A DNA stretch of 64,000 nt from Orbilia blumenaviensis (Eukaryota > Ascomycota > Orbiliomycetes > Orbiliales > Orbiliaceae): the NCBI GenBank assembly GCA_036872755.1, contig JAVHNS010000002.1, positions 2,232,001-2,296,000 on the forward strand, in the 5' to 3' direction. A program made the position numbers and the translations under genes. Within the stretch, counting starts at the first letter, position 1. Each line of letters opens with the position of its first letter. The notes beneath the pieces were generated by a model, which was not told the origin of the DNA, searched no databases, and saw only the letters and a program-made list of their open reading frames with translations. This document shows, one piece after another, positions 11,962 to 22,174 of the stretch.

Positions 11962-13053
11962 ATGCCACCCCAAACACCAAATAAAATCAAAAAATACGCG
12001 CATTTCGACACGCCGCAGAAGGCTGGCATGCAGGCCATCTATTCGTATTGCAAAGCTAATGGCTTGCCGTGCACTTATAGAGACGTGGCCGCGTTCTATA
12101 GCTGTTCAACTGCCGCTGTTCACAGAGCTATAACCGGCCCTCCCAGACGGCATTTAATCAACGAAACAAGAGGCCACGAACCTATAATTTCAGACAAACA
12201 GCTGGAGATTCAAACCCAGATCTTTGAAGAGGAAGGCTTTGAGGCCAGAGCTATTACCCACCAAGGAATCACTCAGGACCTAGGTGTGGAGGCTAGCCGG
12301 CGAACTATAGTTAGGTCTATGGCACGTATTCAATATCATATGTGTATAGCCTGCAGAGTTAGCTACCTCACGCCACAGGCCTGCCGCCGCCGGGTTGAAT
12401 TCGCCAGAGTTATGCTAGAGAAGTATCCTAACTCTGAAGACTGGCGGCGGGTGAGGTTTAGTGATGAAACTCACTTTGGTTTCGGCCCTGAGGACCGCGT
12501 CTATATATGGCGCAAAGATGGAGAGAGATACCAGCCTAAATGCATACAGCACAAACGTAATTCTAAGGATAAAGACTACCACAGGCTGCACGCCTGGGCG
12601 GCAATAGGCTATAACTTCAAGTCTGAGCTAGTATTCTATACAACAGCTAATAGCAATGGCAAAATGTCACAAGCTGTCTATATAGATGCCATTCTAGAGC
12701 CTATAGTTAAGCCGTGGCTGGAGGCAGGCCAGGATTTCGTATTAGAAGAAGACAACGACAGCGGCCATGGCACTGGCAAAGATAGCACGGCCCGTAGGTG
12801 GAAGAATAACAATGGTTTAGTTAGCTATTTCAATTGTTCACAGTCTCCAGACCTGTCGCCTATTGAAAACGCCTGGCAGTCGCCGAAATCCTACACCAGA
12901 CGCCACCCCCATTGGGACGAGGATAGCACGAAAGCCTTAGCTTGTGAAGGCTGGGACTCTCTAAATCAAGATACGATTAACAGGTGGATTGACAGCATAC
13001 CAGAGAGACTGCAAGCTGTAATTAATGCTGGTGGTAAAATGACTGCCTATTGA
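11962..13053 (+). CDS. Tc1/mariner (DDE_3) transposase
   Basis: Cut-and-paste transposase of the IS630-Tc1-mariner superfamily. The ATG at 11962 gives 363 residues. The same frame is open further upstream, back into the last exon of the preceding gene, but that part is not transposase. The N-terminal 130 residues look like a helix-turn-helix DNA-binding region (YRDVAAFYSCSTAAVHRAI, then a second basic helical part). The catalytic core shows RFSDETHFG (D168), VLEEDNDSGHG (D264; D266 is an alternative) and SPDLSPIENAW (E302), about 37 residues after D264. The ending WIDSIPERLQAVINAGGKMTAY is typical of a fungal clade of these enzymes. All three acidic residues are intact, so the enzyme could be active. 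Expression of an in-frame fusion with the neighbouring gene is unlikely, because that gene's last exon is read in another frame. Confidence 0.93.
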   Translation: MPPQTPNKIKKYAHFDTPQKAGMQAIYSYCKANGLPCTYRDVAAFYSCSTAAVHRAITGPPRRHLINETRGHEPIISDKQLEIQTQIFEEEGFEARAITHQGITQDLGVEASRRTIVRSMARIQYHMCIACRVSYLTPQACRRRVEFARVMLEKYPNSEDWRRVRFSDETHFGFGPEDRVYIWRKDGERYQPKCIQHKRNSKDKDYHRLHAWAAIGYNFKSELVFYTTANSNGKMSQAVYIDAILEPIVKPWLEAGQDFVLEEDNDSGHGTGKDSTARRWKNNNGLVSYFNCSQSPDLSPIENAWQSPKSYTRRHPHWDEDSTKALACEGWDSLNQDTINRWIDSIPERLQAVINAGGKMTAY

Positions 13054-13073
13054 ATTTGTATTTAGTTCGCTTA

Positions 13074-13106
13074 GATTTTTGTTTCGCTTTTAGTGTCACC
13101 CCCGTG
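13074..13106 (-). repeat. Right terminal inverted repeat (33 bp)
   Basis: Perfect inverted copy of 11896-11928, ending CACCCCCGTG and followed by the direct repeat TACGC at 13107-13111. Confidence 0.95.
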
Positions 13107-13111
13107 TACGC
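13107..13111. repeat. Right flanking direct repeat TACGC
   Basis: Second copy of the 5-bp repeat flanking the transposon. Confidence 0.7.
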
Positions 13112-13999
13112 AAATCGGCCACAACAATTTGATTCAACACCGGTTCTTTAGCAACTTTACGATAGATTTTTGGCGCAGGCGCCCGGCCCTTTCTGTGTTC
13201 TTATGGATGAGCAGGCGGACGTGTATTTCAAAACGACATATTGCCGCGACCGGGTGAAACTGGATTGTTATGGGGGAGAATGTATATTTTTTACGAGTCA
13301 ACATTACCCTTGCTGTACATGTATACTATATATGAGCCATCGTTTCGGAGTTCGGAGTCTTAGCCTATAGAAATACAACGGCAATTCTATTTCCAACCAC
13401 CAGACCAATTTCCAACGAGAAACGAAATGTCCGTTCTTGGTAATGCATCGAGGTTTATGATACAGATCCAGGGGCCCTGCGCTCGAATTGTCCACAAAAA
13501 GCCAAAACAATAAGATTGGGCTCCAAGCTCCAAGCTCACACGTATAGAGCACTTATCCAACGGTTTACGGGATCCGCGGACAACGAGTTGGACCAGAGCA
13601 TCGGACAATACCTGCTCCCGGCGACGGACCCAGTGCTCGTAATTGCAAACAAAGCTGTAAATCTGACTACGCCTCACGGTATATTACTTACCTTAAGGAA
13701 TAACCATGAATTTCAAATGTAAAACTACAAGGCTACCTAGTCTCGTAAACCAGCCTCCATGAAGTGGCCCCAGGCTACCCGAGTGCTGTTATAAAATCAA
13801 GCAACATCCTCATAAAACCATTCAGGATCTCCAATTAGTCATTCTAGCATCATTCAGATATCCCATTTAATTCTTATACAACCAAGAAACCGGAACAAAT
13901 TTCACTGCCAGCGCGAAACCCAAGCGTCTTCCCATATACCTACTACCTGCTGGTTGTTTATCCAAACCAATTGCCTATCTACATGGAGTAGCTGTAAAT
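13112..13999. other. Intergenic, displaced 3' flank and hydrolase promoter
   Basis: No gene was seen. The first part was directly downstream of the glycosyltransferase-like gene before the transposon inserted. A small direct repeat (CCAAGCTCCAAGCTC) lies near 13520. Confidence 0.4.
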
Positions 14000-15037
14000 A
14001 TGGCTTCAGGTATAGCAAGAAAGCTATCAGCATTCTTAGACATCCCACACCTCATCTCCAAGACACTCATCAGAGTCTCACCAGGCGGCGCCCCAAACTC
14101 CCTCTTCCCATCATCTCCTTCTCACCCCACAGAAGGTATTCTAGAATCCCTAGCTCTCCCAACCGGCCGTAATTTAACCTACCGCACCTACGGTCCTGCA
14201 AATGGCACCCCTATCTTCTACCTCCACGGTAGTCCATCTTCTTCTCTCGAAGCAGGAGCATTAGTCCCTCACCTCTCCAGTCGCAATATCCGCATAATCG
14301 CTCTAAACCGCCCGGGATTTGGACAATCGTCCCAGCAACCAAAGCGCACCATAACCGACCATGCTCGAGATGTGCTCGCCATAGCCGACTATCTTGGAAT
14401 ACAAAGATTCCGCGTCATCGGCTTATCAGGCGGTGGCCCTTATTCCCTCGCCTGTGCATATGCGGTCCCTGCAGAAAGACTTGCTGGCGTAGGTGTAATT
14501 GCTGGCGTTGCACCTTGGAAACTCAATCCAACGAAGGGAATTGATTGGTATGGCCGGATGCGGTTCTACTTAAATCGGTATTTCAGCTGGGCGTATAATT
14601 TTGCATACCTTCGGCGTTTGGTCGACGATAAGTTTAAGAGCTTGAGCCTTGAAGAACGCCGTGAGTTCTGGCGAAATGATGTATATAGTACGGCCATTTC
14701 TGTTGGGGAGAAAGATAAACTGGCACTCCAGGATAAGGAGGTTGTTGAAGAAATTGTGGATTGTACGATGGAGGCGTTTGAATCTGGATGTGAGGGTCCA
14801 ATGCAAGATTCGGTGATGTTAATAGGAGATTGGGACTTTCAATTGGAGGATATTGAGTTTGAGAATGTGAAGTTGTATTTCGGGACGGAAGACAGGAGTA
14901 CACCAGTACACGGGGCAAGGGAGATGCAGAAGATTATCAAGGGAGCTAAGTTGGTGGAGTATGACGGAGATGGCCATTGGAGTATCCTCGATAATCGGGG
15001 AGCTGAGATACTGGACGATTTTGTGAAAGATGATTGA
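14000..15037 (+). CDS. Alpha/beta hydrolase fold protein
   Basis: Single-exon gene for a 345-residue serine hydrolase; the substrate is unknown. The fold begins near residue 46. The oxyanion-hole motif is HGSPSSS (76-82), and LNRPGFGQSS (102-111) is the usual strand-4 turn. The nucleophile elbow is GLSGGGP with Ser143. YFGTEDRSTP supplies Asp298 and DGDGHWS supplies His326, completing the Ser-Asp-His triad. The helical lid lies about 168-255. No signal peptide is clear; the first 28 residues are basic and Ser-rich and could be a weak organellar leader. The ATG at 14000 lies in a good context (AATATGGC), with no better upstream start. It could be an esterase, epoxide hydrolase-like or dehalogenase-like enzyme. 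The sequence cannot separate these, but the absence of an Asp nucleophile argues against the last two. Confidence 0.92.
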   Translation: MASGIARKLSAFLDIPHLISKTLIRVSPGGAPNSLFPSSPSHPTEGILESLALPTGRNLTYRTYGPANGTPIFYLHGSPSSSLEAGALVPHLSSRNIRIIALNRPGFGQSSQQPKRTITDHARDVLAIADYLGIQRFRVIGLSGGGPYSLACAYAVPAERLAGVGVIAGVAPWKLNPTKGIDWYGRMRFYLNRYFSWAYNFAYLRRLVDDKFKSLSLEERREFWRNDVYSTAISVGEKDKLALQDKEVVEEIVDCTMEAFESGCEGPMQDSVMLIGDWDFQLEDIEFENVKLYFGTEDRSTPVHGAREMQKIIKGAKLVEYDGDGHWSILDNRGAEILDDFVKDD

Positions 15038-16909
15038 TTTTATAATGTCGGAACATGGGGAAATGGAGGCAGACTCGATATTTAACTCTCCTCCGGCTGC
15101 TAGCCAGCCTCTGAACCTTGGTTCAGGTCTTTAGGTCTTAATAATAGCTTATACCCGGCCTTATATGTTGTTAGTATTACCGCAGTATACTATACTGCAT
15201 ATTCGGATCAGATATTGTATATTTGCATTTCCAGGCACGCATAGAAGAACACGAATAATTCAGCTGATGCTGCTAGATCTACAGAATATCACAATCGTGG
15301 TCAACAGCGTCTAAGACCGAGACTACAGAATGACTATCCTACTATCGAAAACTTGGCGAGCAGAGCAAGTGGTAGGGTCTTAGTCAACCTTACCACGAGT
15401 CAGTCAATCGACATTAACGGACTTCAATAGGAGGTGCCAAATCGATACAATTAATTGGAGGGGTACCTATCATTATTATTATATATCTGGGCAATTATGA
15501 TCTCGTGAACCAGCCTTAAAAAAGTGCTGGGTAATTCCAGTTCTGTCGGCTTCTATGCTGTATGTGGGGTGCCAAAGCGGTCCAATTCTGCCCAGTGGGA
15601 GGCATATTCTTGTGGAAAGGGCTACCCAAGGTGTTCAGGCCACCGTTTAAGGCTTCAAAAAGGACGGGGTTTCCCGTAGGTAGCAAATATCAAAGACTCT
15701 TTAGGACGTTTTAAATTTGAGGCTGCATTGGATATTCGTGTAGCCTTCTCGATCGAGATCGAGTATTCTATATCTAGATAAATCCATCCCAAATAGATCT
15801 CTAATCTGGAGAAAACTTTGAAGGAAAAACCATAGATTGGTTACAGGTCAATTATCATAGCCCAAAGCCCAGCCCTGAGACCAGTCGAGATAGTATCAAA
15901 ATCACAATTAGTCATGGTTCCACAGCTGTGCACAGGTCTGCAGAATGCATTGGATGCGTTGCACACCGTTGGTTCGTTCAGCTACGATTTCCCTAGTTCA
16001 GCTCATGACAGGGGTACGAATCAAGAAATACTGTCAAACATCTTGGCAACACGCCACCTACCGATGCATTTTTCGATGGAATCGATTGTGCAGGATGTCC
16101 AAGGCTGCAATTGAATACCTTCGGCCCGCCTGGAAGCCTTGGAACCTGAATCGATAATTCCTAAATATAAACGCTCCTAAATGATATCGTTTAACCCCCC
16201 CCGTTTCTTCTACTCCACAAAGGATCCGTACGCCTAGATTCGCTGATCTATACAGCACTTAAAATCTACTCATCGGAATATTCCCGACTTTGGTTGCCTT
16301 TCTGGCACAGAGCTGCAATTGACTGCACTGGATTCAGCTGGGCTACTGCACTTCGGAAGCTTAGCGCTGCGAGCTGAAAGCATGCAAAAGCAAGGTCGAG
16401 ACAATTCCAATGGCCGCGAAGAGAAAAGGTCGCGAAGTCGCGAATCCTTCTGACCTTGTAAGCAAGAAAAAGTACTCTTTTGGCCGCGCGCACGTGAAGG
16501 GGTGTCTCGATATTCTAGTTCAAGGCTCACACACTGAGTGTGCATGTGTGCATGGCTTTTTTTTCTATGACGGCTGCGTAATTGGTATCGCGGCGCTACA
16601 GAATTGAACGAATTCTGTAGAAGGCTCCGATACGGGGGGAAGGTTTAAAAGGGAAGAGAATCCGATCTTATCAGTACCTTCTAACAATCCAAGTTTCTGA
16701 TCCTTCTCTTTACTCATCTACCACAATCTGAAAGTTATTACTCAGTGCTTAGGTAGTTAGTTACCTAGGTGGCTTCAAACCCCTAGAATTACATTCCACT
16801 AGAAGTCCATCCTAGAGACAAAGCCAGAAGCTAAAGCTAAAGCATCCCGCCAAACGCCCCCACTAACAGTAACCATCCCACCACAACCCCTACTAAAAAC
16901 ACTCCAATC
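15038..16909. other. Intergenic
   Basis: No gene is visible. Small plus-strand ORFs around 15914-16157 are unsupported. The palindromic motif TTAGGTAGTTAGTTACCTAGGT lies at about 16749-16770, and similar TACCTA/TAGGTA motifs recur in other spacers here. The TTTAAAAGGGAAGAG near 16645 may be part of the NAPRT promoter. Confidence 0.4.
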
Positions 16910-18624
16910 ATGGCCACGGCACTCTCACAAGGCAATGCAGCGCTGCCAGAGGGCATCTTCTCCCTCCTCGACACCGATCTCTATAAATTGACGATGCAAT
17001 GCGCTGTTCTGCAGCACTACCCTGATACTGGTACGAGTTTGACGTCATATCATCGCTAGATAACATGTGATAGCGTGACTAATCGCGACATCTTCCTTTT
17101 TCGTGTGCCTCTCCGTAGATGTCACATACCATTACACGAACCGTACGCCCCATTTAAAGCTCAACAGGAAAGCTTTTGACTGGATTAAAGTCCAAATTGC
17201 AAGTATGTTTGATACGCAACCGATTTCGGCCCCCGGACTCTAATCAAGAGCACGGTTTTTAAAGCTTTACTAACATCACTTCTAAACGTTTAGAACTCCA
17301 CAATATCACGTTAACCGACTCGGAAGAGGCGTTCCTTCATGAGAAGTGTCCTTTCCTGCCGCCGACGTATATAGCCTACCTTAAGAAATTCAGGTTCCTC
17401 CCGGACGACCAAGTTGATATCAGTTTTCATGGTGGAGATGCGCCTGATGACGCTGGGGAGCTTGTGTTGGATGTGAAGGGGAAATGGGTTGATACGATAC
17501 TCTACGAGATCCCGCTGTTGGTATTGGTCAGTGAGGCGTTTTTTAAGTTTGTGGATACGGATTGGGATTACGATGGGCAGATTGGTTAGTTTACCTTGGT
17601 AGGAGTGGTTGTTTTTGTTTTTGCTAACGGATGGTGGGGGTTATAGAGAAAGCGTATGAGAAGGCTAAGGTTCTGCTGGAGAACGGAGCGGTGTTCACAG
17701 AGTTTGGAACACGTCGGCGAAGAAGCTACCATGCGCAGGATTTGGTCATGCGGGGATTGATGAAGGCAGGTGCGGATTTTAAGGGTAATGAGGCGTATAA
17801 GGGAAGCTTTAACGCTTCTAGCAACGTTCATTTCTGCCACCGGTATGTCATCTAAACTATAAGTGAGATTGTGGGTTGGGCATCACTCTGACTCTGTATG
17901 TGGCTACATATAGTCACAATTTGAACCCCGTCGGCACTGTAGCGCACGAGTGGTTCATGGGCATTGCCGCTGAAAGCAATCGCTACGAAGACGCCAGCGA
18001 GCAAGGACTCCTCAAGTGGACCCAAACCTTCGGTCCTGGTGTTCTTGCTATCGCCCTCACTGACACCTTCGGCACCGAGGAATTCCTACGATCTTTTTCA
18101 AAACCTTGCCCTGTTGAAGGAGCAGACGGGAAAAGCTACGCTGAGATCTTTTCAGGAATTCGACAGGACTCCGGTGATCCTGAGAAGTACGTCAGGTGGA
18201 TCCGCGAGTTTTATGATCGCGTTGGAGTAAAGGGCCAGAAGACGGTGGTGTTTAGTGATTCGCTGAATGTGGAGCTGGTGCTGAAGTATAAGAAATATGC
18301 GGAGGAGTATGGATTGATACCGTCGTTTGGTATTGGAACCTTTTTGACCAGTGAGTTTTTACACCTTTTCTTTAACAATATTTCTTATTATATGTGCTAA
18401 CTAGTATTCTATTAGACGACTTCGTCCACAATAGCGATGGATCTAAATCTACACCCTTGAATATCGTCATCAAACTTTCTTCTGCCAGGGGGAACGCAGC
18501 GGTGAAAATCAGTGACAACATCGGGAAGAATACAGGTGATAAGGCAACGGTTGAGAAGGTCAAGGAAAAACTAGGGTATAATGAGAGTGGGAGCTTGGTT
18601 GATGAGGCTAAGAGATGGGTATAG
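16910..18624 (+). CDS. NPT1: Nicotinate phosphoribosyltransferase
   Basis: Catalyses nicotinate + PRPP (with ATP) to nicotinate mononucleotide, the Preiss-Handler entry step of NAD salvage; cytosolic or nuclear in yeast. Six exons fit all splice signals: 16910-17030, 17119-17202, 17294-17584, 17647-17842, 17914-18350 and 18416-18624, giving 445 residues against 429 for yeast Npt1. Recognisable pieces in order: LLDTDLYKLTMQ near the N-terminus, VTYHYTNRTP, EFGTRRRRSYHAQD, SNVHFCHR, then NPVGTVAHEW. In the family the His of that last motif (H242 here) is the phosphorylated residue that couples ATP hydrolysis. Further on come GIRQDSGDP and VVFSDSLNVE, which bind the phosphoribosyl part, and SFGIGTFLTNDF across the last intron. 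All key motifs are present, so the gene should be functional. The gene symbol is by analogy with yeast. Confidence 0.96.
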
Positions 18625-21600
18625 CTATAGGCAGAAGTGCGCATTTGATTGAATGAGAGGCGATCCTTTTTAGTAGAAGCCTAGACGATACTGTATTATC
18701 ATGTAATTTAATTGATATCCTCGGATGGAGCCAGTTGATTACAATGTATAATAACCATAGTCTCGTATAATGATCACACATTGCGAGATAAGAATTGAAA
18801 TGCGGATTCCGAAAGACGTTTTAAAAAAAAAAAACCTGTTCATGGGCATTACGCGGGCGTCTGTTATACTGCGATTTTAGATCTGTCGTATACGCGTATG
18901 CATGTGCAGTGCAAGAGCTCGTCCGCTACAACAAAAATACTTTGACTTTCGAAAAACCCAAGTCTCGGACGTCTGCAGACATGTGCTCCCTCAGAAGGGT
19001 AATAATCGCTGTAGCAGCGCTATAGCCAAACGCAAACGTTTTTATTTTTTTCCCTCCAAAGGATTTATATTAAGAACAGAAAGAAAAAAACAGCCACAAT
19101 CGGTCACGGAAAGTATCGACGGATCTTTTTTTTCTCTCTTTCGAGCTTTTGTTCCGCAGGTGCTATGGATGCTTGTTTCTAAGCTAAGCTTATTGGTTTA
19201 GAGGGGGACCCGGCAGTGATTGGTATGTTGACGCAAAACATAAGCAGGGTACGTAATCCAACTGGTTAGCTTTAGTTTTTTTCTCGTGGAACCGGTCTCC
19301 GTTAATTTTCGTCCCCTTGCATTTACGATGTTGATGCTAAAATGCGTCTTTGGAGACCTTCTGAGAAATAACAGTAGAAGGTGCGATCTGTAACTGATAG
19401 TCTAGTAGGTAAGTACCTACCTAGTTGACTTGTGAATAAAAAAGAACTCTGAAGAAAAAAGATACTATTGGACTACTACCAATATTCTTTTCTGGGGGGT
19501 ACGGTTACTATCGTATGTGCATATTGGTTTTTCCTCCTTGGCCGCTGAGGGAGGAGGGCCCGACCCTGCCTGCACGGTGAAACAAGCGAGGGCGAAACTG
19601 GGTTGCATGTTATCAAATGGAACATCGAACGTTAACAGGAGCTTGCGTGTTTCGATGGGCTTGGAATATTATGAGGTGATATATCGAACGATCATGAGAT
19701 TTAGGTTAACATGTTTTTTATTATTTTATTTCTTGCATGCTTGGTTTAAGTGACATACTACTAGCTAGCTATAGCTAGACGGAGTCTCCTGCTTTCCAGT
19801 TATCCGGGTCGGCTGGGTACGTATCATGGATGTCTTCGGATGGACGGTGCAGGAGGTGCGGTCTCTACTAACGGCTCAAACGTTTTAAACGTCTATGCAA
19901 TGCCTACCACGCTACAATTAATACGTCGCACCATGCTAAAGAGAATGAATAACTAGTCAGGTATCTGATATATAGCAAGCCTTATGATAAAATTGTAATT
20001 AAGCCAAAATAGCGAAAAGTCTCCGCTCTGGGTAGCCGGAATCATATCGATTATTTCGTTCGGGGATAATATATATTGTTAAAGAACAGCTTCCAAGAAG
20101 TGTGGAATTGATCCGGTGACATCCATCGAATCACAGCCTTAGAGGGGGTCTATAGTATACCTTATATTTTATCCTGCATGCATGTCTACATCGTATATTT
20201 TATGTAGGTGCATGTATAGAGGCTAGTCTTGGGGGAAAGTTTCCTTTTTCATTTTTTTTATACATGTGTATGTGTGGGACTCTGTGTCTAAATTGGGAAT
20301 AAGGAAACCCAGTTAACCCATCAAGACCCAGGGCTGCTACTCAAGTAAGCAGTCAATAAAGCTTCATGATGAAAAAAAAAAAAAAGAAAGAAAGAAAGAA
20401 GGAAGGAAGGAAATCTCGAATCGCATGTTTCAATCCGCCCGGAGACAGGTTGGCAGATCTAAGGACTTATTAGCTTACCCGGTAAGCGTCTTACAAAGAG
20501 ATATGATATGCGAGAAAGATCTTAAGAAGTGGGTGCGAGGCGTCTGTGGTAGCCAGATGGAGGCATTCGGCGTTGAATGACAAGGGCTGGATGTGGTCTG
20601 TGGGGGAAGGTCGTTCCTCAGGTGTGTTCCTTTAAGATATATACATCTATCACTCTACAGCTCTGGAATCCGGAATCGAATGGAACTAGAATTAAATATA
20701 CTAATAAATACTTTACTTGGTATGGTCTTGGATCCGACGACGACGATAAGATAGAACGTGCAGACTGAGGTGATTATCCAGTTATAGGTAGTGTAGCATC
20801 GACAACCGCTATGTGGGTGCGGGTTCACGGTTCACCATTAATATTAGATTAGCATCGATCATAAGGTGAGGCTGGAAAACCTCGACGTTTTTGGGGGGAG
20901 CCTGTTTTGGGAACAAAAGTCCCATGCCGTGCTTGCAAGCAAGGCCAACTCGTTAACCTCCCTTGTCTTGCCTTGCCCTACCTTGCCTTGCCTTGCGCTG
21001 GATCCATAATCCATCGATTCGACGATCAGGCTGAGCCCGTTCACCATACGTATGAATAGTGACAGCCCAGACCAATGGATTGAATACCAAGAACTGGGGA
21101 GGGGTGCACGGTGGGAAGGGAACTGTCCCCAAAAAAAAACTCAAATACAAGCAGCGGGTGTCATGCAGCTAAATTCTCAGCCCCATCGAAAATGTCGTTT
21201 TGGCCTCCCTTCGATTCCCTGTTGACAAGGTCCACTTAAGCTTACTTGCACCTTTCGACAGCCAGCCCATAAGCACCCTCTTTTCCTCTCTGGTAGATAC
21301 CTATTGAAGTACTACTATACTCTATATAGAGTCGGCAAGTGTAAGCATTTAAATACTGAAGGAATACCTATTTAAATACTTATATAGTAGCACCAGGTCC
21401 CCCCCAAATCCCCAGTCGATAACTTTTCTTATCGAATCGAAGCTGAATTTCCTTTAATTCCCTTTTCGACCCGGGTCCTCTTTCCTCTACCTCTCTGCCT
21501 TCGAATCCGAACCTTCAAAAAGAAACCCCGCTGTTTCCATCCGGTTTGACGTGTGTATCGAATCTTCATCGGCTGGACAAGAACCTCAAGTGAGTAAACC

Positions 21601-22174
21601 CCCTTTAAGCTTTGCGCACCGAAATCGTCGGAATAGTCTGTGCCAGGCTGGTCCTGCTTGTTTTGAACCAGCAAGCCAGTCCGACAAAATAAAAAAAAAA
21701 TAAAAAAATGAAATAAAAAAATAAAAACCAGCCAACCGTTGTCCTTTATTTTTACTTTATTTTATCGTTCTGAGCCTGAGCCCATCCTGAGCCTGTCCTG
21801 GGCCTGTCAATGTCGGTTGTTTGATTGTCTTATTAGCACTTTCCCTCCTCTCCCTGGCCTGGTCTCTTTCTCCCTCTCTCACGCCCACCCCCCCCAGTCA
21901 CCAGTCAGAAATGTCAACTCAAACCCGCTGCAAATAAATCCTCGCATTCACCCCCAATTCTAAAACTGACTTCCCAATCTAAACCTCCGTGATTTCTAGA
22001 ACTTCTCCCATCTCTCCGTTCTCTCCCTCCAGACGAAAACAAAAAAAAAAGACCCATCAATCTACACTACCGTCTGACAGTCGACCAATTCGAGGTTTTC
22101 CGCGTTATTCCGACAGCCTCCGATTTCTCCGCTATATTACAGTATTTCAATAAGGTCAGGACCTATTCTTCAAA
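18625..22174. other. Long intergenic region with simple repeats
   Basis: No gene was seen in 3.5 kb. It contains a palindromic TAGGTAAGTACCTACCTAG (19405-19424), a purine tract of A14 followed by GAAA and GGAA units (20371-20413), and a CCTTG-unit repeat (about 20957-20997). A strongly pyrimidine-rich leader (about 21840-21900 and 22000-22035) lies just before the syntaxin gene and is a typical fungal promoter/5'UTR feature. Confidence 0.5.
20371..20413. repeat. Purine microsatellite (A14, GAAA, GGAA units)
   Basis: The tract runs from a poly-A stretch into GAAA units and then GGAA units. It is low-complexity, with no coding use. Confidence 0.9.

Larger units (their letters stand above)
11896..13106 (+). 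mobile_element. Tc1/mariner-type DNA transposon, apparently intact
   Basis: The element is 1211 bp, bounded by perfect 33-bp terminal inverted repeats (11896-11928 and 13074-13106) that start CACGGGGGTGACAC. It contains one full-length transposase ORF with no stop or frameshift. Identical terminal repeats and an open transposase argue for recent insertion and possible autonomy. There is no obvious C-to-T (RIP) decay in it, unlike other parts of the window. It sits about 50 bp after the stop codon of the glycosyltransferase-like gene, in the same orientation, so it may now supply or disrupt that gene's polyadenylation region. Confidence 0.93.
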
